Positions 33,283 to 44,264 of a DNA stretch of 64,000 nt are shown here, one piece after another. Made by a program: the position numbers and the translations under genes. Numbering within the stretch: the stretch's first letter is position 1; each line of letters starts with the position of its first letter. Source of the DNA: Vitellaria paradoxa (taxonomy: Eukaryota > Streptophyta > Magnoliopsida > Ericales > Sapotaceae); the NCBI GenBank assembly GCA_019916065.1, contig CM034233.1, forward strand, positions 45,692,673 through 45,756,672, given 5' to 3'. The notes beneath the pieces were generated by a model. It was given only the letters and a program-made list of their open reading frames with translations, had not been told where the DNA came from and did not search any database.

Positions 33283-33319
33283 ACATTGAGGACAATGTTT
33301 CGTTTAGGTTGGGGGGTAG
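33283..33319 (+). promoter_or_regulatory. Internal hairpin plus PPT-like tract of B
   Basis: ACATTG-AGGA-CAATGT (33283-33298) is a perfect 6-bp stem with a 4-base loop, followed by AGGTTGGGGGGTAG (33306-33319). C has the same G-run with a decayed hairpin (24715-24751, minus strand). Confidence 0.55.
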
Positions 33320-34780
33320 AGTTCGGATGATGACATTTTGTGCCAAAATGACAGAATTTTTAAATTTTTGAGCAGATTTGAGCTTGACTTCTGGACTTTA
33401 GCACATTTATACCTACATGTCAACACTTTTTGGTCTGGTTGATTATGGAATTAAGTAAGAGAGTGATAAGTGAGTCTTGTTCAGGCTTTAATAGGAAACT
33501 TAGTTCAAGTTGAGTGTGTTATGACCTTGTGCACTTTAGTGACTATCATATAGCAGAGCTTATAGGCTTAGGAGTAGATTTTGTTTAACATTGGTTAATT
33601 GAGCATTATTGGACTAGGTGGAGACTTAAACCCTTATTGTGAGCTTTTGAGCCTTTTATTCTATTCTTCAGGGGTTGCACATGATCACAGCTCTTTTACT
33701 CTTCACTTTGAATTCCAATGCACCCATTGCATCTCACACACTTACATGAGTCTCACTAGGCACATTATGAGTTGTTGTAAGCTTTGAACATGATGCTAGG
33801 CCATCTCTGTTATTGTTGGGCCTATTTATCCATCCTTGATATAAAATTTACCTAGGAACCAACTTGAAGCCTTTTAATAAAGTGTGTGATATTTATATAT
33901 ACATTTCTTCTCTTGACTCCCACCTTATATATGATCCCTTAACCTTAGTCACACACTCTTAAGCCTTACCCTTACATGTCTAGGGTTGTGAAAGTGCTCA
34001 GTGTTAATGATGTGGATGGTGGTTGGAACTTTTGAGTGTACATTGAGAGGACATATGGGGTGGAGGATTCAAAAAAAAATTCTCATCTCTGTGTTTATGA
34101 AATTATGGGACTTGTACATTGTTGCAATATTTGCAAATGTCCCAAGGGTAGTATTTAGTGTGAATAAGCTTCTCGTTGGATCTTTGTCAGTGTTAGAAAG
34201 GAATTGGGTAGTTTGGGACTTGTGTGCACTTGAACATCCTTATCCCAAGACATGTGCTTTGATTTCTATATTTTCCATTGTTAACCACGACCCTTGGCTA
34301 AGTTACAACCGAAATAAAGACCCAGAGAATTCTAAGCAAGTAACTCTTGAATTGGGCATGTAGTGGTCTTGTGTAGGTTGTGTGATGTAATCTCTTACAC
34401 ATGCATTAGAACATTGTCATGAGCTGTCCACTTTGAACTTCAATTTAGTTCACTCTCTTGTTTGTGGGGTTATGTGCAATTAGGATAGCATCGTATGCTA
34501 TTAGGTGAGTGTGAACCCTTGATGAGTGAATTTCTTTCTATGAGTGGTATCTTGTGAGACTTTGAAGTCAAAACCTAGTTCCATTTATGCTCTTGCAACC
34601 TTGTTGAATGAATGAGACATGTTTGTACACATGTTCTTCTTACATTGATAGTCCACACATTTCTGCATAGCACTAGGGAATGACACATGATATTTGAGTT
34701 TTGTGACTTGTTGGGTTTGAGCTTGGTTCATTTTTTATCTTAATCACTTTTTGACATCTTGAAACCAAATCATTAATGTT

Positions 34781-34900
34781 TGTGGGTAGCATCACTGCAA
34801 ACTCTCATGAGACCGTACTCGTCCACTAAGGGGAACCTAGGGGTTTAAAGGGCTTACCTCATCCGCTAAGTGTGGCTGTGTGTCTCCTACGAAAATGGAC
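34781..34900 (+). other. Conserved 3' non-coding block of B
   Basis: TGTGGGTAGCATCACTGCAA..., then GGGGAACCTAGGGG and TTTAAAGGGCTTACC, shared with A (8519-8629) and C (23064-23183, reversed). Confidence 0.7.
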
Positions 34901-34995
34901 GCCCTTTTTGGTTAGAATTGGTAGTTCTTCTTTTCAGATTGAATAATGTGGTTTTACTTGGTACATGTTCATGTTCTTCTATTCATAATTTTTTC

Positions 34996-35032
34996 CATTC
35001 CAAGGGACTAGTAATGTCTAGGTTGGGGGGTG
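34996..35032 (+). promoter_or_regulatory. Hairpin and 3' PPT of B
   Basis: CATTCCAAG-GGA-CTAGTAATG (34996-35016) pairs at 7 of 9 positions. TCTA and GGTTGGGGGGTG (35021-35032) follow, abutting the LTR start TGATTGC. Confidence 0.72.
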
Positions 35033-36673
35033 TGATTGCATGTAATCATTGTTATTTTTAGTTTCATTTCACACTTTTTTTTTTTTGTGAACATTCTATC
35101 AGGTAAAATGCATTTTATCTTATTTTCATTAATTCTGTGTTTTTGTGTGTTTTCTAGGATAATGGAGAAATATAACTCAAAGAAGTCAAGTTAGAGCCTA
35201 AAGTTGCAGTTCTGGACTGATCTAATCACCCTTGGGCGCACGACTAAGCAGGGGATGGGCGCCCACAGAGATTGGAATTTGAAGGAGTTGGCTTGGATAG
35301 CACCATAGGCGCACGCACCATGGGTGCACGAAGGCTTGGGCGCCCGACTGTGCACCATCATGGGCGCCCACCGAGGACTATTTTTCAAAGGAGTATGCTG
35401 AAGACAACCTCGGGCGCACGAGAGCTTGGGCGCCCGACTGTGCACCATCATGGGCACCCACCGAGGGTTGGTTTGCTCACATATGTGAGGGGTGCAAGGC
35501 TTAGGCACACGACCAAAGACCTTGGGCGCCCATGATGACTCTTCTAGAAATTTTTCAAGAGCAAAATTGAATTATGTATTTACCACTATACCCTTGAGTT
35601 ATGTAACATTATAAATAGCCTAATTTTTTATGTATTAGGGTTTGAAACCCTACGCAAGCTTTATGTTTTGTCTCTGAGAGTTGTTTTGGGGGTGGATATT
35701 ACTTTTGCACCTAGGGTTAGCGATTTTCATCTTGTTTTGAGATCAACAGAGTTTTGCTTTATCTTCGCATTAGAATTTACCGTGTAAGCAAGAATTGTTT
35801 ATTAGGCTTAATTAAAAAGTTCTTTATTTTCTTCTTTTTCGTTCTTTGTTTTTATTTTGTAGCACTTCGTATTCGTTGTTTGTGTTCGATTTGGTTTTGA
35901 AATCACTTTAAACTATTTCGATATCTTTCGTTTTCGTGTTTTATTGCATTATGAAGATTATTTTCCTTTCGAAAGGCTTCATTTACGCTTTCACAATGCT
36001 AGGCTAGTGTTTTTCTTGGTTTTAACCTAGGAATGTAATGAAATCGAAGGAGTTGAATTCGGATAGTGCGAACTGAAATATTTTCATCATCTTTTGAATA
36101 CAAACGTAAGAATCGTAATTCTAGATTAATTTTCGAAAATGAATCACTTGTGATACAGTTGAACTTCGAACACAATTATGTAAATCGAAGGTCAATTCCA
36201 TGTCCCGGTGACTTCGAACTTGATTTCAAAACCCTAGAATAGCAGTTTCTTTATGAAAAGGGTTTTCTAACGTCAAATCGTCCGGCCTAACATTACATGT
36301 TCAAAGATTAGGCTGTGTTAACTATATATCTGAATTCAGCCCTTCAAGGATATTACAAGATTAGGTTAAAGCCAAGTGTTTTAATTCACATAGTTTGTTT
36401 AAGTTTATAAATTGATTTCCTTTCGTAGTGTTTTCGTCTTTTATTTAGTTTGTGTTTGAAATTCTCAAATCGTCGTTACAAATCCCTATTCAAAAATACC
36501 AAAAAGATTTTCTTCTTTTCTTTTTAAACTTTTGCAAGTGCTTTCAGAACTGAGTTTTCAAAAATTTAGTCACACCCTTGCTCCCTGTGGAGATGACCTA
36601 GGACTCACCTAGACTAAACTCAACCGACCTCTTATACTTGAGAGTGAGCCACCACAAATTTAGAGAGCGGTCA
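35033..36673 (+). repeat. 3' LTR of element B
   Basis: TGATTGCATGTAATC ... GAGAGCGGTCA; TATAAATA at 35610-35617; GGGCGCCC-type cluster at 35234-35532. It matches the 5' LTR at 13428-15081. Confidence 0.93.
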
Positions 36674-36678
36674 GTATG
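36674..36678 (+). repeat. Right target-site duplication of B (GTATG)
   Basis: Exact copy of 13423-13427. Confidence 0.9.
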
Positions 36679-38034
36679 GCATGGCAAAATGATGTAATGG
36701 CATGTATGGAATGGTAGTGTAATGTGTATATAATATATGAATGATATTTGAATTTTAAAAAATTGTCTCGGGTATATCCGGTCAATATCATACATCGGGC
36801 TTGACTCGGTCTTGAATTATGATCTAAATGCCTCTCATTAACAAAGAATTGTATTTACATAATTAAAGAAATCCTAGTCTAATAATGTAAACAAATTGAA
36901 TTGAAAGATAGAGAGAGAAAGTTCTACCGAACTTTGAACTCTAGAGAGAGAAGGCTTGGAATTTTTCTGAAACACCTTGAGAACACCTTGGAGTGGGTGG
37001 CTACAAGGGAGAGGAAGAGAGGGAGCCAAATGGGATGGAGAAAATGAGAAGAAGAACTCTTTTATAGGCATTTTGGATGACCAAAAAATTTGTAAACTTT
37101 GAATTTACAAACAACCTTGCAAAACCTAACTTTGTCAACAAATTTGAAATGATAGAGGATGCAAACATCTTTGCAAATCCTATTTTGCAAACCATTTTGC
37201 TAAATAAGATAGGCAAACAAGTTTGCAAATCAAGCTTGGGCAAATATGCTTGCAAAACCAAAGAGAGCAAACAAGTTTGTAAAAACAAAGAAGGCAAACA
37301 AGTTTTGCAAATAAAAAAAAAAGCAAAAAAAAACCTTGCCAAACATCTATTTGGCAAGTTATTTGGCAGCTAGGCTAAAATGGGGGCTATTTTGGCCTAG
37401 CCTTTGGCTTAGGCTATGTTTTGCAAGGTTTAGGTTCCGTCTTAACAAGTTCGGGCCATTCTAAGACCTTTGGCGCAGTTTTTGGGAGGTTTTGGGACCT
37501 CCCAGGCAACTTTTGAAGTGAATTAAACTAATTAAGTTAAAATTTGGTTCAATTTGGATTCTTCAGGACCAATTTAGGTTTGTTTGAAAATTCACTCCGG
37601 AAAAAAGCTGAAACAGAAGTAGGGTCAGGCAATCCTATGACCTGCCTTAGAGGCACCACCAGGCTAATTGCTCCTACTATTTTTGGGTATGAAATCCAAA
37701 AATACCATCAAAAGGACTTTGGGACACTTTTATAAATTTATAAAACATTAATAGATTTTGCACATGAATCATTGGAAGGACCTCCTAAGGTTTAACTTAG
37801 TCAAGCTTAGCTACGCCATTACCTCAGGGAATGAACCCTCAATATTTGTGCACAATTTGAGGGCATTCTAACTTCATCTGGGGTCTCAAATTGTGTCTGG
37901 GGTGCCAGTAGCTTCCTTCTCATCAGTAGGAACCATTTTGGGTTGGTGGAGCTAGAATGAACTTTGAAGTGGCATTTTGGCTGCTCCGAGCTTTGTTCTA
38001 TATTCTATGGAATATCTTGGGATGTTGTATATCC
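36679..38034. other. Older non-coding DNA right of B, with AAACAAGTTTG repeats
   Basis: It resumes the CATGGTA-type array (to about 36740). From 37080 to 37350 the words GCAAACAAGTTTGCAAA and TTTGCAAA recur at irregular spacing; the core GCAAAC-AA-GTTTGC is palindromic. ORFs on either strand here are translations of the repeat. No gene is seen. It may belong to the same old element as 11171-13422. Confidence 0.5.
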
Positions 38035-40714
38035 TATTGAAGGTTTCTACCTTGATCTGGGCGTTCCAGTCGATGTTGGCCCTCAAACATGTCGGTAGAG
38101 GCCGTTCTAGATGTCTAAATTGAATCAACCCTTGATTCTAGATTTTAGCACTTCAGTTGATGCAGAGATCCTCCATTTGATGTCTAGGACATGCTTGTGC
38201 AATTTGGTGGCCTTCTGCCCTAATCTGGTCTTTGGCTTGGCTTTTCTCTAGTTCAAGGGGTAAATTATCATTTTGCGGATTGTTCGCTTTTTGTTGATTT
38301 TTGGCACTTTGACATATTCTACGATTAAGAAAAGTTGATCAGTAGATCACCATTCAACTAAAAGTAATAAATGCTATAAATATTAAATGAAAGGGCAAAA
38401 TTGGGTTATTAACAGAGGCTAAGTGGGAAAATCGGTAATAACAAGGAGCACTGGTGTCGGCTGAGAAGGGAATGTCAGTGGGCACTAGCAATGGTTGAGA
38501 AAGGGGAGTCAAGGTAGAGCTTAGGGATAGAGTGACAGAGGTAGTGATTGAAGAAATGAAGAAAAATCTAAGAGATGCTAAGTGTAGTATACAGCAAGGG
38601 AGAAAGAGTTTCTAAATGTTACACATAAAACGTACTATGAAAGTGCGTTTTCAGTTGATGAGTAAGCACACTTTCATAATGCGTTTTCTTGTCAAGTTTA
38701 GTTTCACAGCAAGTGCATTTTCATCATGCATTTTCTGGTTGGGTTAGTAATGAAAACACATTATGAAACTACATTTTCACTAATAATAGATTTTTTTATG
38801 AAAATATCCCTCAAACTATCCTTCTTTTTTTCTATTTCATCCTCAAACTATCAAACATACCGATTACATCCTCGAACTATTCAATTCTATTTTATTTGGT
38901 CTGAACACTAACTCCATCTATTAAAGTTATAATGATCGTACATATAAGGATAAAACCAAAAAAAAAAAATTCAACAAAATGTGACACTCAATGAGGATGC
39001 TTGCTAGCACCCTAAGTCCTTATAGTTCCCATGAGCCATTCTTCCTCCCCCCTAACTTGTGTAAGTCATCCCATTCCCCTCCCCCTTAGCCTGTGAGTCA
39101 TTCCCCCCCTCTTCCAGTGTAGGTATATATGTTATGGTACGAAAAACATAAAACAACCAAGCGGAAAAATAATGGGAAAAAAAAGACCAAGGAAAGGTTA
39201 ATACTAGAACTCAAATTATTTTTCTAATTTTCTAATCAAACCCACTTCAGAGGCACCTGTGCTATCAGATTAAGAAAAGAATGCCTAGTTTGAGCATACA
39301 GTGAAATTTTAGTCTTTCCAACAAAGAATGGAGTAGGAAATTGGTACATTAGTTACACTTTTTGTAATGCCTCCTTTAACAGAAAATGACCATGAGAATA
39401 ATTTTGGCATGTTTTAAAAGCAAAATTTTAAGATTTTAAAACCAAGCCTAATTTTTCTTTGAACAAGGAAATAAACGATAAATGAATTCTAGGCCGGTGC
39501 CTGTTTTTTCCTCATCACCCACAACTCCCCCGGTTTGACCCATTTTACTCTCTTTTTGTTCTAAAATATTATAAAATAATAATCTATATATAATACAGGT
39601 ATAAATGTGGGTTAAATTTTGTATACTACTAAATTAATATTAACTTTCTTAATCAAATTTTGGTGGCACTAAAATTGTGATTAGATTTCTAAAAATTAAT
39701 ACTCAATGCTAGAATATACTATAAGATGTTAAAAAATAAAGTAATTATGTGTTCATACGAAACAGATAATAATTAAAAAAATAAACAAATTGTAACAGCA
39801 ATGGAAACACAAAATTGTAAAAAAACTGATACAGTCAAAAACATTATTCCTAAGCTTTAATAAGAGAAAGGTGAAATCAAAGAAAATGTTGTTTTTGGGG
39901 AAAGTGAGGATACTATACAAAATAAGGAGGGTTATGAGATACCCTTAGGCTAAAAGACCTTAAAACTATGTAGGGTTGGGTAATCGTGCCCGTGGACTAG
40001 TAATCTACAACGATGACGAAATGGTTAGGTTCATTGTGGCCTTTAGATTCAGATCTATAAATGACGATGCAGGAGTGCTTCGCGACCTGTATATATATAC
40101 GAACCGGCGATTACTTGGACTATCACTTTGATTATGGGACAATCTTGCAGAGTGTCCTTCCCTACCTTAGGAAAAGAAAAATAATAAATGAAGAAAGGTT
40201 AATAAAAGTTACGAATTAATGTGGTCCTATTCGCTATGTGTTGATGTATTCGATGATTTCTTACCATATTCATTGTTTATATGTGATTCCTAAAATGCAT
40301 TATAAAAAGTATATTTCTATATATTGTGAGCACAAGTGGTTTTGCGCTCACGTTCCCACAGATTGCTTTGCAAGTGAGGAGCCCAAAACCTAACAAGGCT
40401 AGTACAACTGGTTGAAAACCCTACAGTTCTATTAAGCAACTTTTGCAACTTAGATGTGACAAATTAAAAAAAAAAAAAACCTATGTATGTGGAAGTATCA
40501 CTTTGCAAATAAACGACACTTATATTATCTGGTTTTAATTTAAACCTAGGTGTGTATTTTATTAGTAAAATAATCATTGCTGTTATTTGTATTATTAAAT
40601 AGGGTGGTTGATGGCTCTAAAAAATGAATAGTGAGACTGTAACAGACCATGTGTATTAAATTTGATAATCTAACTCACTACTTGAGATCTCGAGATTTCG
40701 GGGGCATGACAGGA

Positions 40715-40727
40715 TAGTATTAGAGCC
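40715..40727 (+). promoter_or_regulatory. Primer binding site in copy 1 (tRNA-Met type, decayed)
   Basis: TAGTATTAGAGCC differs from TGGTATCAGAGCC at two transition sites and lies three bases after the LTR end GCATGACA. Confidence 0.7.
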
Positions 40728-40912
40728 AAGGATTTAGAACACCTGGAGACCGTAGGAAGTAGATGCCTTATGTGAAAATTGCAAATTAGTTGCTAGGAAC
40801 ATCTGAGGTTTTATCTGAAAATGTGTTTTACAATGATTTATTAAATAACATTTGTTTATAAAATGTGATGTGATCGTAGGTTTAATTTGAACTTTCTTTA
40901 TTTTTAGGAAAA

Positions 40913-41317
40913 ATGGCTAACCCCATTATTCTAGGGCAGCCTAGCAGAGTGAACCCAACCCCAAAAATGATCTGGCCTAATAACGAGCTTCTCATACACA
41001 TTAACCCAGAAGCAATGTTTAACCCACTTGCGAACGTTGGACCAGTGTATCCCACTAAGATTAGTCTGCTTCCATATACTATCCTGTAGCCTATAGTGAT
41101 TCTACAACCAAAACCTACTACAGTATACATCAATGCCGAGGAACAGGAAGGGAACATTGGGGATAATATTCCATGCACTGGGGCTAGAGATAGATCCCAA
41201 TTATGCCCTAATTGCCAACAGATGGGACATGTCCAGCAGCAATGCCCACCCAACCCACCAAGATGTTATTCCTGTAGCCATCTTGGCTACAAACGCATGT
41301 TCTACAAGAATAACTAA
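40913..41317 (+). pseudogene. Leader ORF with two CCHC-type zinc knuckles, copy 1
   Basis: The ATG at 40913 (MANPIILGQPSRVNPTPK) opens a frame of about 134 codons with one TAG near 41087 (Gln to stop). It ends with CPNCQQMGHVQQQC, a perfect C-X2-C-X4-H-X4-C knuckle, then CYSCSHLGYKRMFY, a second knuckle whose His and last Cys are Tyr. A T-rich stretch ending TTTTTAG lies just before the ATG. It sits between the PBS and the gag of E. Its source is unknown; it resembles a detached nucleocapsid domain. Confidence 0.6.
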
Positions 41318-41895
41318 AAAATGATAGAAATGCTAGGCCTTATAGTATAGCGGCTAGTTATCTAGTAGTTGTAATATGGGAAGGGAGAAATTTTGTTGTG
41401 TTTATACATCTATCTCTTTATTAACTATTTTGTGGAATAAGTAAGTTGTTTTCTTAAAAGGGGACTCTAAAAGAATTTTGCAATGTATGTAGGACCGGAT
41501 GCCTACTTTTCTTTTCTCTTTTAATATAATGTAATATATAAGAAATTTACTTTTAAATAAAATAGTTATGTTTCCTAGAATATTGCAATTATATCACCAG
41601 TACCATTAGATGTTGTTTGATAATTTGGTATTAAATTATAACCTTTTGTATTTTAGTATGCCACTGTGTAGACTTTAGAGTTGGGGTTGAGGCCAAGGCT
41701 AAGGCAAAGGTAAAGGAGTTTATGCTGTTAATGACATTGGAAATGATATACTTATTACTGGAGCATTAGTCACACCATATTGCTACAACTAAGATCCATC
41801 CAAAAGTTCAACAGGAAAATCTAAGGGGAGAAGAAGGGCATACTTAGATACCCGAGGTTTCCGCAGGCCACGATAGTTGTTAATGCTAGGATAGT

Positions 41896-42117
41896 GATAA
41901 TCACCTTTTAATTTTGGGTGCCCTTTTTCCACCGAAAGTTGCTAGTCGCTTTGTGAAGCTGGCTTTGGCACAGCTGGCGTGTTGCTGTCTTAGATACAAC
42001 TGTAAATAGGATCCTGGCACATGGACAGCCGGATTTGTGTGGTGTCCCACGATCCTATATTTCTTTGTCCTTTCCTTTGATTTGTCTGAGCAAGTCTAGA
42101 GCGGATTCAAGGACGTC
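41896..42117 (-). pseudogene. Extra partial tail piece of the pararetrovirus
   Basis: This repeats the last codons of the second ORF (LESALDLL type) and the start of the intergenic region, also found at 42430-42660. It is joined at about 42117 to the end of an intergenic copy, a head-to-tail junction that skips most of the genome. Confidence 0.65.
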
Positions 42118-42619
42118 GAGCAGCAATCAGTAAAAGAAAGAGAGATAATAAAACTTTTATGTATTTTATAGAAGGTAGTTGCACGATGGTTATGGTGATT
42201 ACAAACTTTTTACAAGGATAGTGAAAAGATAATAATAATAGTGAGTCTGAACAAACCTCAGATCTCCGCTTAAATAGAAAAGAAATTCACCATTCAGACC
42301 CGAAAAATTACAATTTAGACTCTGAGAAATTATTACATTTACTATTACACACTGTTTAACTTTAATAAAGCTAACTTGGCAGGTGGCGTGTGTTTGATGG
42401 GTGGCAATCGTTTTGCCGACCAAGTGACAGGTGATTATTCACCTTTTGATTTTGGGTGGCCTTTTTCCACCAAAAGTTGCTTATCGCTTTGTGAAGCTGG
42501 CTTTGGCACAGCTTGCGTGTTACTGTCTTAGATATAGCTGTAAATAGGATCCTGGCACATGGACGGCCAGATTTGTGTGGTGTCCCACGATCCGATATTT
42601 CTTTGTTCTTTCCCTTGAT
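42118..42619 (-). other. Intergenic (promoter/transcript end) region of reverse viral copy
   Basis: Equivalent to 47555-48031 in reverse. It contains the TATA-like box and an AT-rich stretch ending near TTGCTGCTC. No ORF is supported; the 42199-42423 frame is non-coding. Confidence 0.55.
42269..42277 (-). promoter_or_regulatory. TATA-like box of the reverse pararetroviral copy
   Basis: CTATTTAAG on the minus strand, followed by GCGGAGATCTGAG. The same unit is in the forward copy at 47868-47876. Confidence 0.5.
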
Positions 42620-44050
42620 TTATCTAAGCAAGTCGAGAGTAGATTCAAGGACATCTAATGGATATGGCACATCATCTTCCAGATTCTGAGATTCTCCAGC
42701 TAAAGTGCGATCTTGGTTCTCCAGATCTGGATCATCCGATCTTACGGATCGGGTATCTATCGACATGTGAGATTGAGAATCACTAGGGAGATTTTCAAAA
42801 ACTTTATGGAACTCGCCTTTGAAGTACTCCAGACATTTGATCATAATCTCAAATTCCGAAGCATTAGGAAATCTCCTTTGGAAGTTTCGACGGAGTCGGG
42901 TGAATAATTCGGACTTATGCTCCGCTGGTTCCACTTCAGCCTTTTTGCCATAAGCTACAGTAACCTTCTTGATCTTATTAACCAAATCTAGAACTTCAAC
43001 TTGTTTCCACCAAAAAAAGTGGGTAGTTCTGATAAGCATAGGGATGTCCAGATCATCCTACTGAACTTTCAAACCCCATTTACATATCCATGGTATGCCA
43101 AATTCAGCCCAAAAATAGACGATGAGTTGCCCGCCATATGATCTTTTATTTAGATCGCTAATAATAGGATGGACCTCGGCCCACGGATCATATAGATCCT
43201 GGACTAGCTGGGGCAGTAAAGAAAGAGGAGGCCCAAACATTTTTCACCATTAGTAAAACCAAATGGGTATTTCTTTTTTTTTTCCCAAAACTCTTCCCGG
43301 ACTCGAAAAAACAAGGAATGTGATTGTGTCTCGTTTTCGTAGAAAAATGTGTACTTCCAAGCATCTTTATAATCCCAGAAGTTAAAAAGATACTCTTTCT
43401 TGTCGTAGGGGGCTTTTAAAGATTTTGTTGAAGAATGATCTTTTCCCCAGTCGACCGCAGAAAGGATTTTCCTAATATGGCAGTGGCTATACAACATATT
43501 TGGAGAAGGTTTATTATTTCAGTAAAAGTTGCGTATTTTCACTGAATCAGTACTTACAAGTATGGATTCGTAGATAATCCTATACTTGCAATGAGGAGTG
43601 GGATAATGATACCGGCCTAAGATTTTCTTTTTATAATAACCAGGATCATTTACCTAGATTGAATACTCCTAATCAATTTCCACAATTAGTTCTGAATATT
43701 CCCCTGTCGTATATACAGGCTTTTCTTGCAAAATAGATACTGCAGTTGTTGCTGGCTTATTACCAGTGTTCGAAGAAGTAGCCGGAGCCTTATTTTCTTC
43801 CTTCTTCTGTTGCATAAAGTTTGCAAATTCTGAACTCTTCTTATTTAAGAATTCGTTGAGGTCAACCATAGAAGGTGCCTCTTGTTCACCTAAGCTTAAG
43901 AACGGGTTCTAGTCGAGCAGGCTATGACCACGCAAGCCTTGAACTGACTGGCTATGACCACGTCCTCCGGACCATGCTGAGGAAAGCGTAGCTCTTCCTC
44001 CACCTTTAGAGAAGGGCTTATTTCCCCTTCCTAAACCGCTATTGTGACTC
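42620..44050 (-). pseudogene. Pararetroviral second ORF, reverse copy (broken)
   Basis: Starts near 44050 on the minus strand with MSHNSGLGRGNKPFSKGGG, right after the RNase H end. Pieces are MVDLNEFLNKKSSEF (43869), a Trp/Phe-rich middle (43497-43058) and IMIKCLEYFKGEFHKVFENL (43039-42620). Stops and shifts separate them. No known catalytic motif is visible. The basic Gly-rich start and aromatic middle do not identify a function. Caulimovirids often carry an extra ORF of unknown role after pol. Confidence 0.6.
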
Positions 44051-44264
44051 ATGAACCCTACAAGAATCCATAAGTTAGAAAGTCCGAAAGTGAATTTAAT
44101 TCACCTTTAATATATTCAATCCTAAAATTGAAGCAAGATAATTGGGCCTGCCATGCAGCGTATATCTGCCGAGACACCAAATTCTTAACATCTATTTTCA
44201 AGGATGGACTTAACTGCAGAGCAGTCAATTCTAAGGAGAAAAGATTGATTTAATAAATCATCTT

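Larger units (their letters stand above)
32808..34995 (+). other. 3' non-coding region of B
   Basis: Homologous to C's 3' region (22960-24750 reversed) and in part to A's. Several short overlapping hydrophobic ORFs around 32734-33371 come from T-rich DNA and have no family features. The conserved block is at 34781-34900. Confidence 0.6.
13428..36673 (+). mobile_element. Athila-like Ty3/gypsy retrotransposon B, with two nested insertions
   Basis: It has two matching LTRs, a tRNA-Asp-type PBS, gag-protease, RT-RNase H, integrase, an env-like ORF, a 3' non-coding region and a PPT, and is bounded by GTATG on both sides. Removing the solo LTR (17650-19203, plus one target copy) and element C (21014-29081, plus one target copy) leaves about 13.6 kb, in range for Athila elements. 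Integrase lacks two catalytic residues and the frames are broken, so it is dead. Confidence 0.92.
38035..41895 (+). repeat. Direct duplication, copy 1 (flank, LTR and leader of E)
   Basis: It matches 48053-51896 from end to end with scattered substitutions and small indels. It holds upstream non-coding DNA, an LTR ending GGGGGCATGACA at 40711, a PBS and a leader with a zinc-knuckle ORF. It ends abruptly where pararetroviral DNA begins. The LTR start cannot be fixed because the matching 3' LTR is not in the window. Confidence 0.85.

Noticed and set aside
33092..33371. Three overlapping short hydrophobic ORFs in the 3' region of B
   Set aside because: They overlap in different frames over T-rich DNA, have no family motif, and no equivalent is open in C.
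37001..37373. Paired ORFs on opposite strands (118 and 98 codons)
   Set aside because: Both are produced by the GCAAACAAGTTTG repeat, with Cys/Leu or Lys/Asn bias and no domain.
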